Shown here in pieces: positions 22,270 to 34,861 of a DNA stretch of 64,000 nucleotides. The number at the start of each line of letters is the position of its first letter. Positions within the stretch are counted from its first letter, which is position 1. The notes under the pieces were generated by a model. That model was not told the origin of the DNA. It saw only the letters and a list, made by a program, of their open reading frames with translations, and made no database searches. Source of the DNA: Daucus carota subsp. sativus (taxonomy: Eukaryota; Streptophyta; Magnoliopsida; Apiales; Apiaceae); contig NC_030385.2 in the NCBI RefSeq assembly GCF_001625215.2, positions 32,203,598 through 32,267,597 of the forward strand. The letters are read 5' to 3'. The position numbers and the translations under genes were made by a program.

Positions 22270-24105
22270 ATGGGATTGTACAAAAGATCCAAGCTTTTTC
22301 TTGATTTGTTTAAAAATTACACCTCAAAAATAACTCCCAGCAGCACCATTAAACAGTCAATTCCTAAAATAAATCAATATGAATCATCTTTTTCAAGCGT
22401 GAACAACAGTAGATTATATGGGTTTTCTCCAATTTCAAGGAATTGGGGGTCTAATTATGGGTATAAAAAGAAAGAATTGGGCGTTTTGGTTGGGAAAAGA
22501 TTTTACTATGTTGATAGACATCAAGTTCGTCACTTTAGGCCAAGAGGGCCTAGAAATTGGTTCGAGAATCCAAGAGACATTTTTATTGTTATGGTTTTTG
22601 GTGGTGGTGTTGTGTTTACTCTGTATTTTGGGAATTTGGAGACGATACCGTATACCAAGAGGACACATTGTGTGCTCTTACCACCGGGCTTGGAGAAGAG
22701 GTTGGGTGATTCGCAGTTTGAGGAGATAAAGGAACAATTTAAGGGGAAGATATTGCCTGCGATTCATCCGGATAGTGTTCGAGTTAGGTTGATTGCCAAA
22801 GAGATTATCGAGGCATTACAAAGGGGGTTGATCAGGAAGGAACAGGTGTGGACTGATGTGGATTATAGTACGGCCAATGTTGGGGTGAGTGAGAGTGGTG
22901 GCGATCAGACTTTGATGGTGTTAACTGATGGTGCTGAAGCAAATTGGAGTAAAGAAGATGAGGTTCTTGATGATAAATGGGTCCAGCAAAGTAGGAAGAA
23001 AGGGGAGGAGAAAGGTGTGAAGCCCTCGATTTCTCATTTGGAAGGACTGAACTGGGAAATATTGGTTGTGGATAAACCTGTTGTTAATGCATTTTGCCTA
23101 CCAGGTGGGAAAATTGTTGTTTTTACGGGATTGCTAGAAAAATTTAAGACGAATGAAGAGATTGCAACTATTATCGGACATGAGGTATGAATGATATGCT
23201 GTTTTATATAAATACTGTGTATTGGTTTGGTATATTTTGTAGTTTGTTATGTCTCTCTTTGAATAGGTTGGTCATGTTGTTGCGCGACATTTAGCTGAGG
23301 GGATAACAAAGAACTTTTGGTACTCCATCATACAACTGATTCTTTATCAGTTTGCTACGCCTGATATAGTCAACTCCATGTCACATCTTTTGTTAAGACT
23401 GCCCTTTTCAAGGAGGTGAGATATATATTCATGACTTAACTTGCTTGGCTTTCTTATTCGTTTGCATGGTATGATGTTGTGCATAGAATTCAGAGTAATG
23501 GCTTCTTTTCTAACGGTATATAAATGTTTCAGAACAGTTTTCACTGGTTTTGTTAATTGCTAAAACAGATCGCATATATCTCATTTTAGGAGTATTGCAT
23601 ATATCGCATAAATCTCTTATAAAGTAGTTTTATCAGTTCTGAACCCAGCATATTGGTTGGGTAGTGTTCTTGTGTATATCCAAATGTTCCGGGACTTGTT
23701 TAGAACATCTTTAAAGCCATCTGTTAGTGCAACTGCGCAAGTGTTACTTATACCAAATTCTAACTATTGTTCTGATCATCTATAATGGTTCTTAAATAGA
23801 TGCTTACTCATATATAGTGTATGTTCGATTGCATAATCATTTTTTATTTTAGGATGGAGATGGAAGCGGATTACATAGGGCTATTACTACTTGCTTCTGC
23901 TAGATATGATCCTAGCGTTGCACCTAAGGTTTATGAGAAGTTGGGCAAAATTACCGGGTCATCGGCCATGTTAGACTATCTTTCTACACATCCCTCTGGG
24001 AAAAAGAGAGCCAAGTTGCTTGCTCAGGCTAAGGTTATGGAAGAAGCAGTCTCTATATATCGAGAAACCCGAATGGGGCACGGAAGTATTGAAGGTTTTC
24101 TTTAG
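22270..24105 (+). CDS. OMA1: OMA1-like mitochondrial metalloendopeptidase, copy 2
   Basis: Tandem paralogue of the gene at 12554. Exons: 22270-23184, 23267-23415, 23853-24105; 438 residues. Introns are short (82 and 437 bp) and lie at the same codons as in copy 1. The presequence-like N-terminus, the membrane segment near residues 103-120, HEVGH (His304, Glu305, His308; split by intron 1) and EMEAD in exon 3 are all intact, so catalysis is possible. It carries one Ile codon more than copy 1 (GLIRKEQ). Substitutions cluster just before the zinc motif (LLEKFKTNEE here, LLRHFQTNEE in copy 1) and after it (HLAEG here, HGAEG in copy 1). Copy 2 reads closer to the usual plant sequence at these sites as I recall it, so copy 1 may be the diverging one. 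About 85 bp of upstream sequence resembles that of copy 1. Confidence 0.92.
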
Positions 24106-24813
24106 GAGTACTATCAAATGCATCATGGATGCTTGCATCTAATGTCACTGATGAGTCAGTAGCACAGACTACAGATGTAAACAATTTATTTCTGTGTTGT
24201 GTGATCTGAGTTGCACTGATGGTTTATTTAATCGTAAGAACTTAATCAAAGGATTTGCTGGTAAACTAGCATATTGCGAAGCAAGTGATGTAGCAGACAA
24301 TGCTCTCCAACAAAAATATAAAATATTTTACGGATATGTCAATGCGACTATGTCAAACAAAATAGGCATATATGAACATATAATTGTCCATGTTTGAAAA
24401 TTATGGGTTAGTATTTGTAAATTTGAAATTGTAAACGTAATGTGTCATTTTTTTTTTACGTAGCTGAACCAACCGGGCAAGAGAATGTGTACTTGCAAAA
24501 CTTCACAATTAAAATAGTAGTCGATAATGATTGGTTACTATAGCGACAATCGCAGTCAAATTAAAAATCAATTTCATCCATTTTTTATTTTTTATTAAAG
24601 AACTGAAGCATGTGGCCGTAATATATGCAGTGATCCCAATAATTGAATTAGTCATTCCATCTTATAAAATTAAGAAAGGTACTAAATTAGCACGTGAGGG
24701 AAATTATATAAATAGTTACTGATATTGATCGTCAATTATTGAATATATTCTTGTATCAGTTCAGACTTAGACTATGTAGGAGCCGCAAGTTTATGAATAA
24801 AATAGAAAAAGTA

Positions 24814-25094
24814 CTCTCTCCGTCCCACCCAATTCTTTACATTGGGTTTGGGCACGAAAGTTAAGAAATATGTATAAAGTAGTAGAAAAGAGAAAGAAAA
24901 GTGGGTGAAGTGGTAGGACCCACTGATTTTTAATATATAAAAGAGAGATAGTGGGGTAAAAGTAGTGTGAAAAAGAAGAAAAAGTGGGAAAGTAGTGGGA
25001 CCCATTAACTAAAATAGGAAAGTTTTGTAATGTAAAGAAATGGGTGGGACGACCAAATAAAGAAACTGTAAAGAATCTGGTGGGACGGAGGGAG
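24814..25094. mobile_element. Stowaway MITE in the OMA1 copy 2 flank
   Basis: TIRs CTCTCTCCGTCCCACC and GGTGGGACGGAGGGAG lie between TA at 24812-24813 and 25095-25096. Not present at the matching place after copy 1. Confidence 0.88.
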
Positions 25095-25372
25095 TATTAG
25101 ATAGTAGTCTAACGTTCAGATTGCGTGGAATAAAGGTTCAAAAGGATACAGTAGTTTAAGCCTAAGTACTCTTTAATCCTTAACGTCATATGGGTTTTTA
25201 CTATTGAGAGATAAGCTCCATTTGACATTTACATGCAACAAATTAACAACAAAATCCACTGAAATTGAAAACTTTTTCCAATCCCGGAAAGAACCCTAAT
25301 GGCATTTCCCATCAACGATTGCCTCCTAGAAAGTTACTTTTCGAAGTATTAATGCATAAGTGCATAAGATTA

Positions 25373-26119
25373 CTATTCCCCGTCTCTCTTTAATCTTCAC
25401 ATTTGTGAAAAAATTTGTTCGTAAATAGTTGTTTTATTGTCATAGACGTAGTCAATAGTTGTTTTATTGTCATAGACGTAGTCAGAATACATGATGACTA
25501 GGGGTCGAAAAACAATCTCATAAAAAAATCAGCCTTCTGATGTGTGCCCGTGCCCAAGGGTACATAATATAAGCATCAACTCTCATGAAAATGACTTGTT
25601 TTTATTGGTGGAATTGGTGTTAAAGCAGGGGCCATTAATATTTATTATTCATCCACCAATTAAAAATTACTATATTTGAAAGTTAGTGACTATTGTGTGC
25701 CCTTGTCACACCATAAAAAAGATGATTTCATTTTTTATATAAATTTATGCACTTTTGGGATTAAATGTTTTATGTCTCGGGTCAAAAAATTTACTTTTTG
25801 GGGGTCAAAAATCAAAAAATTAAATTTTATATAATATATACAAAGAGGATATGAAAAAGTGAGGGGATGCAAGTGACCCTGTGTGATGAACGTAGCTACG
25901 CCCCTGCTCATTGTTCCAATGCTTATTAATACATATTTTTTTTTCATATTTATTCCTTAATTCTTAGTTCATGATTTGACTTTACCACCAATATATACAC
26001 TTATGATTTAGTATTTAATACAATAAATAAGGACATACATTGAAACAACTTAAAACATTTAATTATTTTTAATATGTGTATTTTTTGCAAATGTGACAAC
26101 TAAAAAAGGACGGAGGGAA
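25373..26119. mobile_element. Stowaway MITE interrupted by another element
   Basis: Same family and position as 21073-21273, but extended to about 750 bp by a nested element at 25471-25906. Ends TTCCCCGTCTCTC and GGACGGAGGGAA lie next to TA. Confidence 0.65.
25441..25906. mobile_element. Nested hAT-like MITE with a duplicated end
   Basis: The right end CGTAGCTACGCCCCTG (reverse complement CAGGGGCGTAGCTACG) pairs weakly with CATAGACGTAGTCAG on the left. The left terminus, with the host segment AATAGTTGTTTTATTG, is duplicated in tandem (period 30 bp, 25423-25483). Flanking TTTATTGT and CTCATTGT may be a decayed 8-bp target duplication. Confidence 0.4.
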
Positions 26120-26799
26120 TAATATATAATACAAGGCCAATGCTCTATTTTGTCACTCTGCTATACCAAAATTTTCAATTAGCCTACTGAGTCAAAAAAG
26201 TGTCAATTAAATAAAAAAAGCATTTAAAAGCTTTCATTCATGAGATTAAGGTTTAAAAACATTTCAGCGCTTTCCTTTGACGAGTAACGTTAGTTTTAAT
26301 GAAATTGTTATAAAAATTAAGGAAAGATGTGAGTGTGTTTTTGATGTGTGCACGTAAAGTTTGTGTGAATAATGGCGACGACGAAACGGCTGAGCCGTCG
26401 AGGGGTTGATGGTGACGGGAAAATAAAAGATGGGGAAGATGGATGGTGAGTGTGTGTACTATACGGGGCTCATGTGCGTAGTAGAGAAGCATGGGTGTGT
26501 TTTGGGGTTGAGTCCCACATCGTGTCGGCAGTGGTGGTCGGGGGAGGGAGGGAGAGAAAGAACGGGGTAGGAGAGACTCCGGCAGGCGGATGATCGATAG
26601 TGGTTGTCACCGTGGGTTATCGGAGTTGTGTTGCCGGGAAAGGAAGGAGAGGGAAATCGCCGACGGTGGTTATTGTTGAAATGGCAGGGGTCAAAGAGAT
26701 TAAAGCGGGGAGTCTGTTTTTGTTAAATTTTTAACAGAGATTGACAAAATAATCTATTTACAAGTTTTAAATGATACAATTAATTGACAGATTTTTTTT

Positions 26800-27800
26800 G
26801 AGTATAAAAAAAATAACGATTCCCTAAAATCGTTGTAAATTAGGTATTATACGAAATAACACACACAATAGATTGAGAAAAAAAATATTGTAAGAAGTTT
26901 CCAAAGACATGGTTTTGTGTGTAAAACTTGTCGTTTTTTCCTTATATTTTAAAACAATTAAAATGATTTTTTTAATGAATTTTGGTTTTTTAAGGTGTGA
27001 CATAGAAAAATATATTTATCTTATAAATATATATAGTTTACCAGTTTTAAGTTGATACTTTTATGAATCTAGTAATAATATTAATATGTTATGAATCCAA
27101 CAAGAGTATTAGTATACTTTCTTATTAAAAGTTATTACATAAGTACTGGAATTTTTCATAAAACTATAATTAGTTTTAGATTAAATTTGTAAAATGATTT
27201 TTTCAATGGTTGAACAATACAGATGTCAAGATTTTTTAGTATCAATTTTGTATATAAAAACTAAAATTTTACAAATTCATTATGTGTGTATTTTTAATTA
27301 AACTAATGTGTTTTAAAACATTTTCGTCTTATTGTAAAAAGGTACTTTTTTTCTATAAAATAGACAATGTTTTTTTTATAAAATATGTATTGTACGAGTT
27401 AAACAAAGATAATGATTTTTCACTTAATATCGTTGTTAAATAAGCATTAAACATGTAGACTAAGCTAATTCAGACAACAATATATTGTATCATTATGTGA
27501 AAACGTTTTACATTATACCTCATAATAACACTTGTCTGATTTTAAAAACCGTCTTTCATAACATAGTCTGAAGTCTACTTAAACAACGATTTTATTAAAC
27601 TGTCGTATAAAGCTATAGGTTTACAAAACATGACACATAGAAAGTGTTGTCTGATTGAGTTTTTTGGCCAATGATTTTGAGATCCCTGTAAGATTTATGG
27701 TTTAGACAATACTTTTGGAATGATGAAAATTAATAGTTGTGTCTTGTTTTAAACAACGTTTTCCCTCCCGTTGTCTGATGATCGCGTTTTTCTTGTAACG
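26800..27800. mobile_element. CACTA-like element, right terminal region
   Basis: The right end reads GCGTTTTTCTTGTAACG, reverse complement of a CACTACAAGAAAA-type CACTA terminus with two changes. Inside are repeated subterminal motifs around GTTGTCTGA and ACAACG. It interrupts the repeated GC-rich stretch. Left end and transposase not found. Confidence 0.4.
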
Positions 27801-27925
27801 AGGATTATTAAAAAGTGCATTAATATGTGAATGATGAGAAGTGCATCTACAAAAAATTAGTGAGATAATCCCCAGCCCCTTGTATAAAAGAAAAATTAAG
27901 ATGTATGATAATTGCAGAGATCCAG

Positions 27926-29878
27926 GTCACAGTTGAAACTATTGAGAATTGACAGTTTTTTTTGTTCAATTTCTCTCAAGTGTTCTCGACAACAGTTGAC
28001 ACGCTAGAAGAAATTAACCTTCAAATTCGATCAGTATAATTTTAACTCTTAGGTATTCGAAAACATACATTACATTACCTCAGAATTAGTTTAAAAGTTA
28101 AGAGCATATATAATTGCAGACCTATATAAATGAAGAATATCATTACAGCACAAACGTTTGTGAATTTTTTTTCTTTCCGCGATAAAGATGAATTACATAA
28201 ATTCAAATACACGAATCTTTATTGAGCTTCGAACTTCGACATCTTACTACCGAGACGAGTAGGTGTTTGATTAGTCAGCCTTATTCGCAAGGACTCTTTA
28301 TGGGACAACCGCAAACCCTGGCAAATCTTGTTGGATCCCACTCTCAATTGTCGAGTCCCCTTTGAGGGCACAATGCCACCTTGTATATACGCATAGACAT
28401 AAAAATGTGGTAAGCAAGTTTTGTTCTTATACTTTGTTAATTCGCTGTATGCATTTTATGAAAAGTGGTCCATCCATTCTAATTATACACAATACAATAA
28501 TGTTTAAATAAGTTGAAGTATAAATGTATGTGAGGAAACGTATCTTCCCTGTGGATATTGTTGGTAACACTTATCTCTTTTCCCTTCGGAAAAATCCAAC
28601 TGGGGTCTGCGCTACCCACCGCAAGACTCGATATTAGACCAGATACAGGCATACAATCGTTTTGCATCTCATCTTTATATTAAAAAAATGAAGTTATTTT
28701 CCATAATCATCATATAAATTTCCAGATGATCAAGAAGCAGGTCCGATACCATTATAAGGACCACGCATGCTTCTAAATAATCTAATTTTCAAAACCAGCT
28801 AGTTCTGAAGAATATACCTAAAATTTATCTGTAAGTATGTATCTTTATGTGTACTAAAACAAAACACCCTTGCTGGTTAGTTAAATGGATAACCTAAACA
28901 TTTTATTATGCGTAAATTTCTTCTCAAATCTCAATTTTCAAAATAATCTCCTCTAAACCTCTCATCTACAATTTTCATTATCCACTAATTCTCTTTCCTT
29001 CTTAATTAACTCTCATTCTACTATTATTTTTTTATATATCGATTACATATGTTAATTTATTTTATATTCTTTAATAAATATTAATTTTATATCTTTTATA
29101 GTTATACGATAATTTTTATTGTTCATATTACTTGACTTTTGATCATTTATTTAAATATCTTGACCCATAATAATATTAATTATCTTTCCCATAGATTAAG
29201 ATATTAATTATAGTTATATATATTACTTATAAGGATGATCTTTTTATAAAATTAAATTAAATATAATTATGATATAACCAAGCTGATCAGGACTGATCCA
29301 ATAACTGAATATAAGGTATAGTAGGCGTAATTCTCCACCAGAAAGAACGAAGTAAATTAAAACTAGTTGGAAGGTTCAGCAAAGAACTCCCTAGTAGACA
29401 ATTATATATTCTCTCTAAACCTTTACATTGATTAATATGGACTTAAAAAAATTAAAAGAAGAAAAAAAGAAAAAAAAGAAATCAGGCGATGATCCGCATT
29501 CCAAATAATTGTAATGAAATCATGAGGTTGTAATTGAATATTAGATTTGAAATCGTGGGGTTGTTAAGAAATGTGGGCTAAAAAAATAAGCATTTGTACA
29601 CAACTACAATTCCCATATAACCGGACCTTTTAAATTCAATTGTTTGTGAAGTCCGTAGCAGTTTTCTCCCATTGACCACAAAGAAACAAAGAACAAGTCA
29701 TCTACTTGTTTCAAAATATAGATAAACCATATAAACTATTCATCACCTTACAATACACGAGATGTGTGAAGGAATCTTAGGTGTTGATCATGAAGATCTC
29801 GTACCCTAACAAACGTATCTCTCCAACTCATTAAAGTTAGCTCAATAATCTTGTGTATTGAATTTTTATTGTTGAGCC
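27926..29878. other. Intergenic, upstream of the first bHLH gene
   Basis: AT-rich. 29480-29878 resembles 34405-34861 before the second bHLH gene, so this promoter segment was duplicated with the gene. No other gene seen. Confidence 0.55.
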
Positions 29879-31252
29879 ATGTTTTCTTTAAAACAAGGAG
29901 ATGAGCTGGTATTCCAGATCCAGACCAACAACCCTAATCCGGACCAGCAGTCAATCCAGCAAGATCTTGCTTTGAGCCAAGCCTCACCACAGGGTGGCAA
30001 TAAAAGGCTTCGTAAAAAGCCGTCAAGTTTCGGTGAAGACACTAGTAAAGATGATGAGAGAAGCAAGAAGATCATGCATAGAGAGATCGAAAGGCAAAGA
30101 AGACAAGAAATGGGTCAACTTCATGGATCACTCACAGGGCCGGTTTTGAGGGAGTGCAACAAGTGCAACAGCACAGGGCCCATCAAAATTTAGGGCCCCA
30201 GATTTATGACTACTTCTTTCTATCTTTTGGTATACTCATGATAAATATAATATAATATTAATATTTCTTTAATTTTTACCATTATTTTATTTAAACATTA
30301 ATCAATTCTAAATTCCTAAGACCCAGTCATGCACGTCTCTTCTTATTACTTCTCTCTCCCCACAAACTAGTACACTGTATAAGTAGTAAATCCCACACGA
30401 CCACACACATATTTAAGTCCAACTAATCAAAAAACAAACAATTTTTCAGTTGTAGTAGTTTAATTTTGTGTATAATATTTTGTTATTTTAAATATATTAA
30501 AATTTTGTTCTGTCATTTGGAAGGGCCTCATTCTTAAAGTCAGCACAGGGCCTCAAAAAAGTCCCAAACGGCCCTGATCACTCAGATCCTTACTTCCTCT
30601 TGAGTTTATCAAGGTGATGAATTTTCTTCTTTTTTTTTTTCTTCTAATCAGTTTTTGGAGTTTGAATTATATTTTCTCTAGGGCTCGGTTTTTGAAGTTT
30701 AACAAGATTTTGCCTTGTGTTTTTAGGGAAAGCGTTCGATATCAGATCATATGCAGCAGTCTGTGAATTATATTAATCACCTTCAGAGAAGTATCAGAGA
30801 ACTAAATATCAAAAGGGATAGACTCCACAAGATTCCAAATTATACCACTGTTATTAGTCAAGGGAGTGGAAGTTCAGATTTTCGTCTGCCTAGTAATTTT
30901 GATAATGATGTTTCTGTTACAGTTTCCCCGTGCTTGTGTGGTGTTGAGATCATCATTACTAGCGGATTCATGGAAGAACAATTTCCCTTATCAAAGGTGA
31001 TGCAAGTACTAATTCAAGACGAGCAGCTAAGTGTTAGTACCTGTGCTTCTACTAGAGTAAATGAGCGGTTACTGCATACTATCCGTGCTGAGGTAAGAAA
31101 TTAAGCAGTCCTATAACATGTTAATTGTTCATTTAGCTAGGGCTTTTTAAAATGACAATTATTTATTGAGAACATTCTTGCAGGCAATTGATCCGATGTC
31201 CATTAATATCTGTGAGCTGCAGTGGAAATTGTATGATGTGTTATATGGTTGA
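29879..31252 (+). pseudogene. Group Ib bHLH gene disrupted by a hAT insertion
   Basis: Tandem paralogue of the bHLH gene at 34862, of the bHLH36/118/120/126 type. Exon 1 starts at ATG 29879 and ends at the GT donor after 30613. Inside it a 442-bp hAT element (30135-30576) is bordered by 8-bp duplications. Without element and extra duplication, exon 1 would be 285 bp, in frame. Exon 2 is 30727-31092 (366 bp) and exon 3 31184-31252 (69 bp, stop TGA), both open and with the same lengths as in the paralogue. As it stands, translation runs into the element and stops after 104 codons, keeping the basic region (HREIERQRRQ) and part of helix 1 but losing the loop, helix 2 and the C-terminal domain. 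The intact downstream exons suggest a recent insertion. It may be a null allele rather than a fixed pseudogene. Confidence 0.88.
30135..30576. mobile_element. Non-autonomous hAT element in bHLH exon 1
   Basis: Flanked by a perfect 8-bp duplication ATCACTCA (30127-30134 and 30577-30584). TIRs are CAGGGCCG and CGGCCCTG, a common hAT terminus. The AT-rich interior has no transposase. Confidence 0.93.
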
Positions 31253-34200
31253 ATTCCAAGTAAGTGTACGTAGGAAGCCTGAAGCCCACAGTTGACACTG
31301 TGTAATCAAACATTGCTAAGATTTTGTTCCTTACTTGGCCGAGATTTGAAGTATCTACATTTCATTTTTACTAATTCTAGATTATGTTATCAAAGTCTAA
31401 TCCCAGCACAGCCAAGATTAGCTGTTAGAAAATGATTGCAATGTGGTTGTGTCTGCTCTAACAAATATGTAAGCTCTTGATGGCACGACTAATTGAAGAG
31501 AGGAGTGTCTGTAAATATTGAAGACATGGAAATTGTGGTGTGCAAATTAAGAGTATTGTGTCAACCAAAAGTATATGCTCTTTAGTACGTTTTAGTTAAT
31601 GAAGGACCATAAATTGATTGTTCTATATTTTCGCAGTCGTGCCTATATGTTGAAACCCAGGATTACTCAGCCAGCTTCAAAGTTATATGCCTACTAAAAT
31701 CTTGAATACTTGGAGCTTGCATTCTGATTAACTCTTCAATACATTGATTGGATTTTACATGCAGTATCGTTCAAATGCAGCAATAACTGGCTAGCTGGTA
31801 TCATCTTAAGTTACTGAATATATCAATATTTTGAGGCATTGGAAAATAACTAAGTACGGTGTTTCTCATTTTTATGTGGTACTATATATATTGAACAATT
31901 ATATGGAAAAAATTTGAGTGCAATCCTAAGTGCAGTAATCTTATGCCCTCGGCCCTCCTCTTGTCTTGGTGAACAACAGCTTGATACTGTGGTTCTCAGC
32001 ATAGAAAGATGATTATCCAAATTTCTAAATGATTATTGTTGTCCAAATCTCACATGATCCGACTGCAGTTACTACAATTACACGAGTGAAACAGCATGGG
32101 CTAAAAGCTCGTGATTGATTCACGTAGAGGCCACCGACTCTCTGCAGCATTGCACTCAACGAGGATCTTATAAAAATTAGCACATATGATCCTGAAATTA
32201 TTGCAAATAGCTAGAGAGGAAAATCATCTCTAAGCTAAGCAATAGGTACAAGATAGAACTGAGGCTAGCTACAAACGATCTTGGCCACTATAAAGCAGAA
32301 CGTAGTGATGCTGCAAATTTGGATAAGTTAATTATCTGAATTAGACTTCATATATCATCTATATTCTAGTACTTGCTCAACGTAAGAGTATGCACAATCT
32401 TAGTCGAAAACTCTATATCTAATTCAAGATTTACATGAAATAGTAGAGTATGTACACATACAATTGGAGGGGAAGAAGATTTTTCCTCTTACAGATCAAT
32501 CAATCAATAGGCATTCTATGATCCCTTTGATCTCAAGCCTCTTCAAACGTGCAATAGTCAATAGTACCATATCATTCTGAATCTAAGTAAGCTGATATAA
32601 TCTTATCTACATATTAGTCTGTTTCATCCGCTTAATCTGTGTGCGAAGATTTGCTAAGTACGAAGGAATTAATCTTTTTCCTTTTCTAACCATATTCGTG
32701 CTCAAGATTCGAAAATGAGAACAAAATTGAAAATAATAACGAACGAGTGTAATCTTGAACCTTTCTTTTATAATATATCGGAATAAATAAGTAGCATGGT
32801 ATTATTACGAATGACTGATCAAATGCAACGAACGAAGAAGAGTGAATGCTAAAAATAACATTTATTTTGAAATGATAACATTTTTTTTTATCAAAATGAA
32901 TGAGATTATCATTTTCCGAAGGAGTTGATTTTATCTTACCTGACGGGATACCCGATTGGGAGTTGTAAAAACCTTACTTTCAGTTGGATAAGTAAAATGG
33001 TGGTAATATTGAATCATCGTAATTATAACAAAATGGTGACGAAACCAATTACCATCTGTCAAAATGTTGAATAAAGAATACTCCTATAAAATAAATGTGA
33101 ACGCGGCTGTAATTTATATATAGTTGATCCTCAGTAGTCAATTTAGTTATCCAGTAAGACATGATGAAACTTGTTTAAGCACATGATCATATGTAATCCT
33201 CTGTTATTGACTTGGTATAAAAGTAGTTTATCCCTTAGTAGAACAACGTTGTAAAACCTACTACTACTCACTGTTTGAATTGTATATCAAATCATCATAT
33301 ATGCAACAAATAAAGTTGTAGCAGTGAAATCGAAGTAATAAATTATTCATATTCGAAGACGGCAGGTCGGCAGGTGATGTCGCAAAGTGATCATACTGTG
33401 ATAATGTCCCACGCTATATAAAGAAATCAACTAAGATTATAAGAAATCTGTGACATCGCGATTTAAGTCCCCACTCGCACTTGTTAAATCCTCCTAATTA
33501 TGCCACCTTAAGCAAGTCTTGTCATTATACTGTGTTTAGCTGTCCGCATTTTATATTTGTAGGCACGTTTGTTTTTCTTTATAGAATGCCCAATTAATTG
33601 GTATTATCACTTAATTTTCTAATATTTTGAAAGGAGGATATAATTTTTCTCTTACATATATTTTTGCATCATTTTAAATATTCTCAATTTTACACTAAAG
33701 TACGTAAAAGGCTCTAGTACACTGTTTGGGGTCATTTCTTGTTAACAAGGATGGTCCACTAATAAATTTCTTAATTTGATGGAGGATCGCATATAAACAC
33801 GACCTTTTCTGTATATTTCAGAATTGATTGACAGCTAAATGAGATTGACATCTAAAAGGGCCTTGAACCGATCAATAATTGGGGAGACACATTCAGGCTT
33901 CAGCTATAAAGTGTTGTGCACCGGAAGTTATCCATACGACTTCATGTATAAATTGTATCACTTCAAGCAACAAAATTAATGCTTAACTAAGATTCAAATT
34001 ATAATCAGTCTCACTGATTAATTAATAAATTTTGCCAGATATCTCAAGAGCTTTGCCAACAAAACTTATTGTTATTTTACTAACACTTTGTGATTTTCAC
34101 ACACGCTGTTGCCTAGTTTTGAAGCTATCTCAGCACAACATATATGCTGCTCAATTTGGTACCTCGGCCTTGTATAAAAAGTTGTGCACTTGATACTACT

Positions 34201-34861
34201 AATTGATTAAGCAAGTACGGATCGGACAATATCTGATCCTGTGAACAACACCACTATAACTTATAGATAAAAGAAGATTGAAGAAATATATATATGTGAA
34301 GGAGCAGACACACACGAATGTATAAATCTTAAATTATAACATAAAGTAGACAATTATTGGATTACATATAGATAAATACGGACTTAAAAATACTTGAAAG
34401 ATATCAGAGATGATCTGCATTCTAAAGTATAGTCATGAAATCAGGGGTGTAATTGTATAATAGATTTGTAATCGTGGGGTTGTTAAGAAATGTGGGCTAA
34501 CCAAATATGCATTTATACACAACTCATACGTACAATACCTACAAGCAATATTCCTTTTTAAAATATAAATCGTTTGCTGGGGATCGAAGTCAGGACTCAG
34601 GAGTCAGGAGTACTTTTCTCTCACTGAAGTGAACATTAAAAAAAAAACAAAAAGAAGTCATCTATAAATTATTACTCTCTACTTTATTCATTCATGAAGA
34701 GATATCTTAAGGAATCTTAATTAGCTATTGATATCGAGCCCCCATTGATGAGGATCTCGTACCTCAACAAACGCATCTTTTCTTTTATCATTCGCTCATT
34801 ATAGTAAGCCCTACAGTCTACACAATCTCAGATATTGTTCTTTGATTTTGGTTGTTGAGCT
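31253..34861. other. Spacer between the two bHLH genes
   Basis: 3' region of the first bHLH gene, then AT-rich DNA without recognisable genes. The last 450 bp is the duplicated promoter segment. No clear transposon ends found. Confidence 0.5.

Larger units (their letters stand above)
22180..27925. repeat. Segmental duplication, unit 2 (OMA1 copy 2 and downstream)
   Basis: Second tandem unit, matching about 12345-22040. It lacks the intron-2 block and the Stowaways at 19506 and 20040, but has its own insertions at 24814, 25471 and about 26460-27835. Boundaries approximate. Confidence 0.7.

Noticed and set aside
28260-28400. tRNA-like or gene-like stretch
   Set aside because: No cloverleaf with A and B boxes could be read and no frame is supported.
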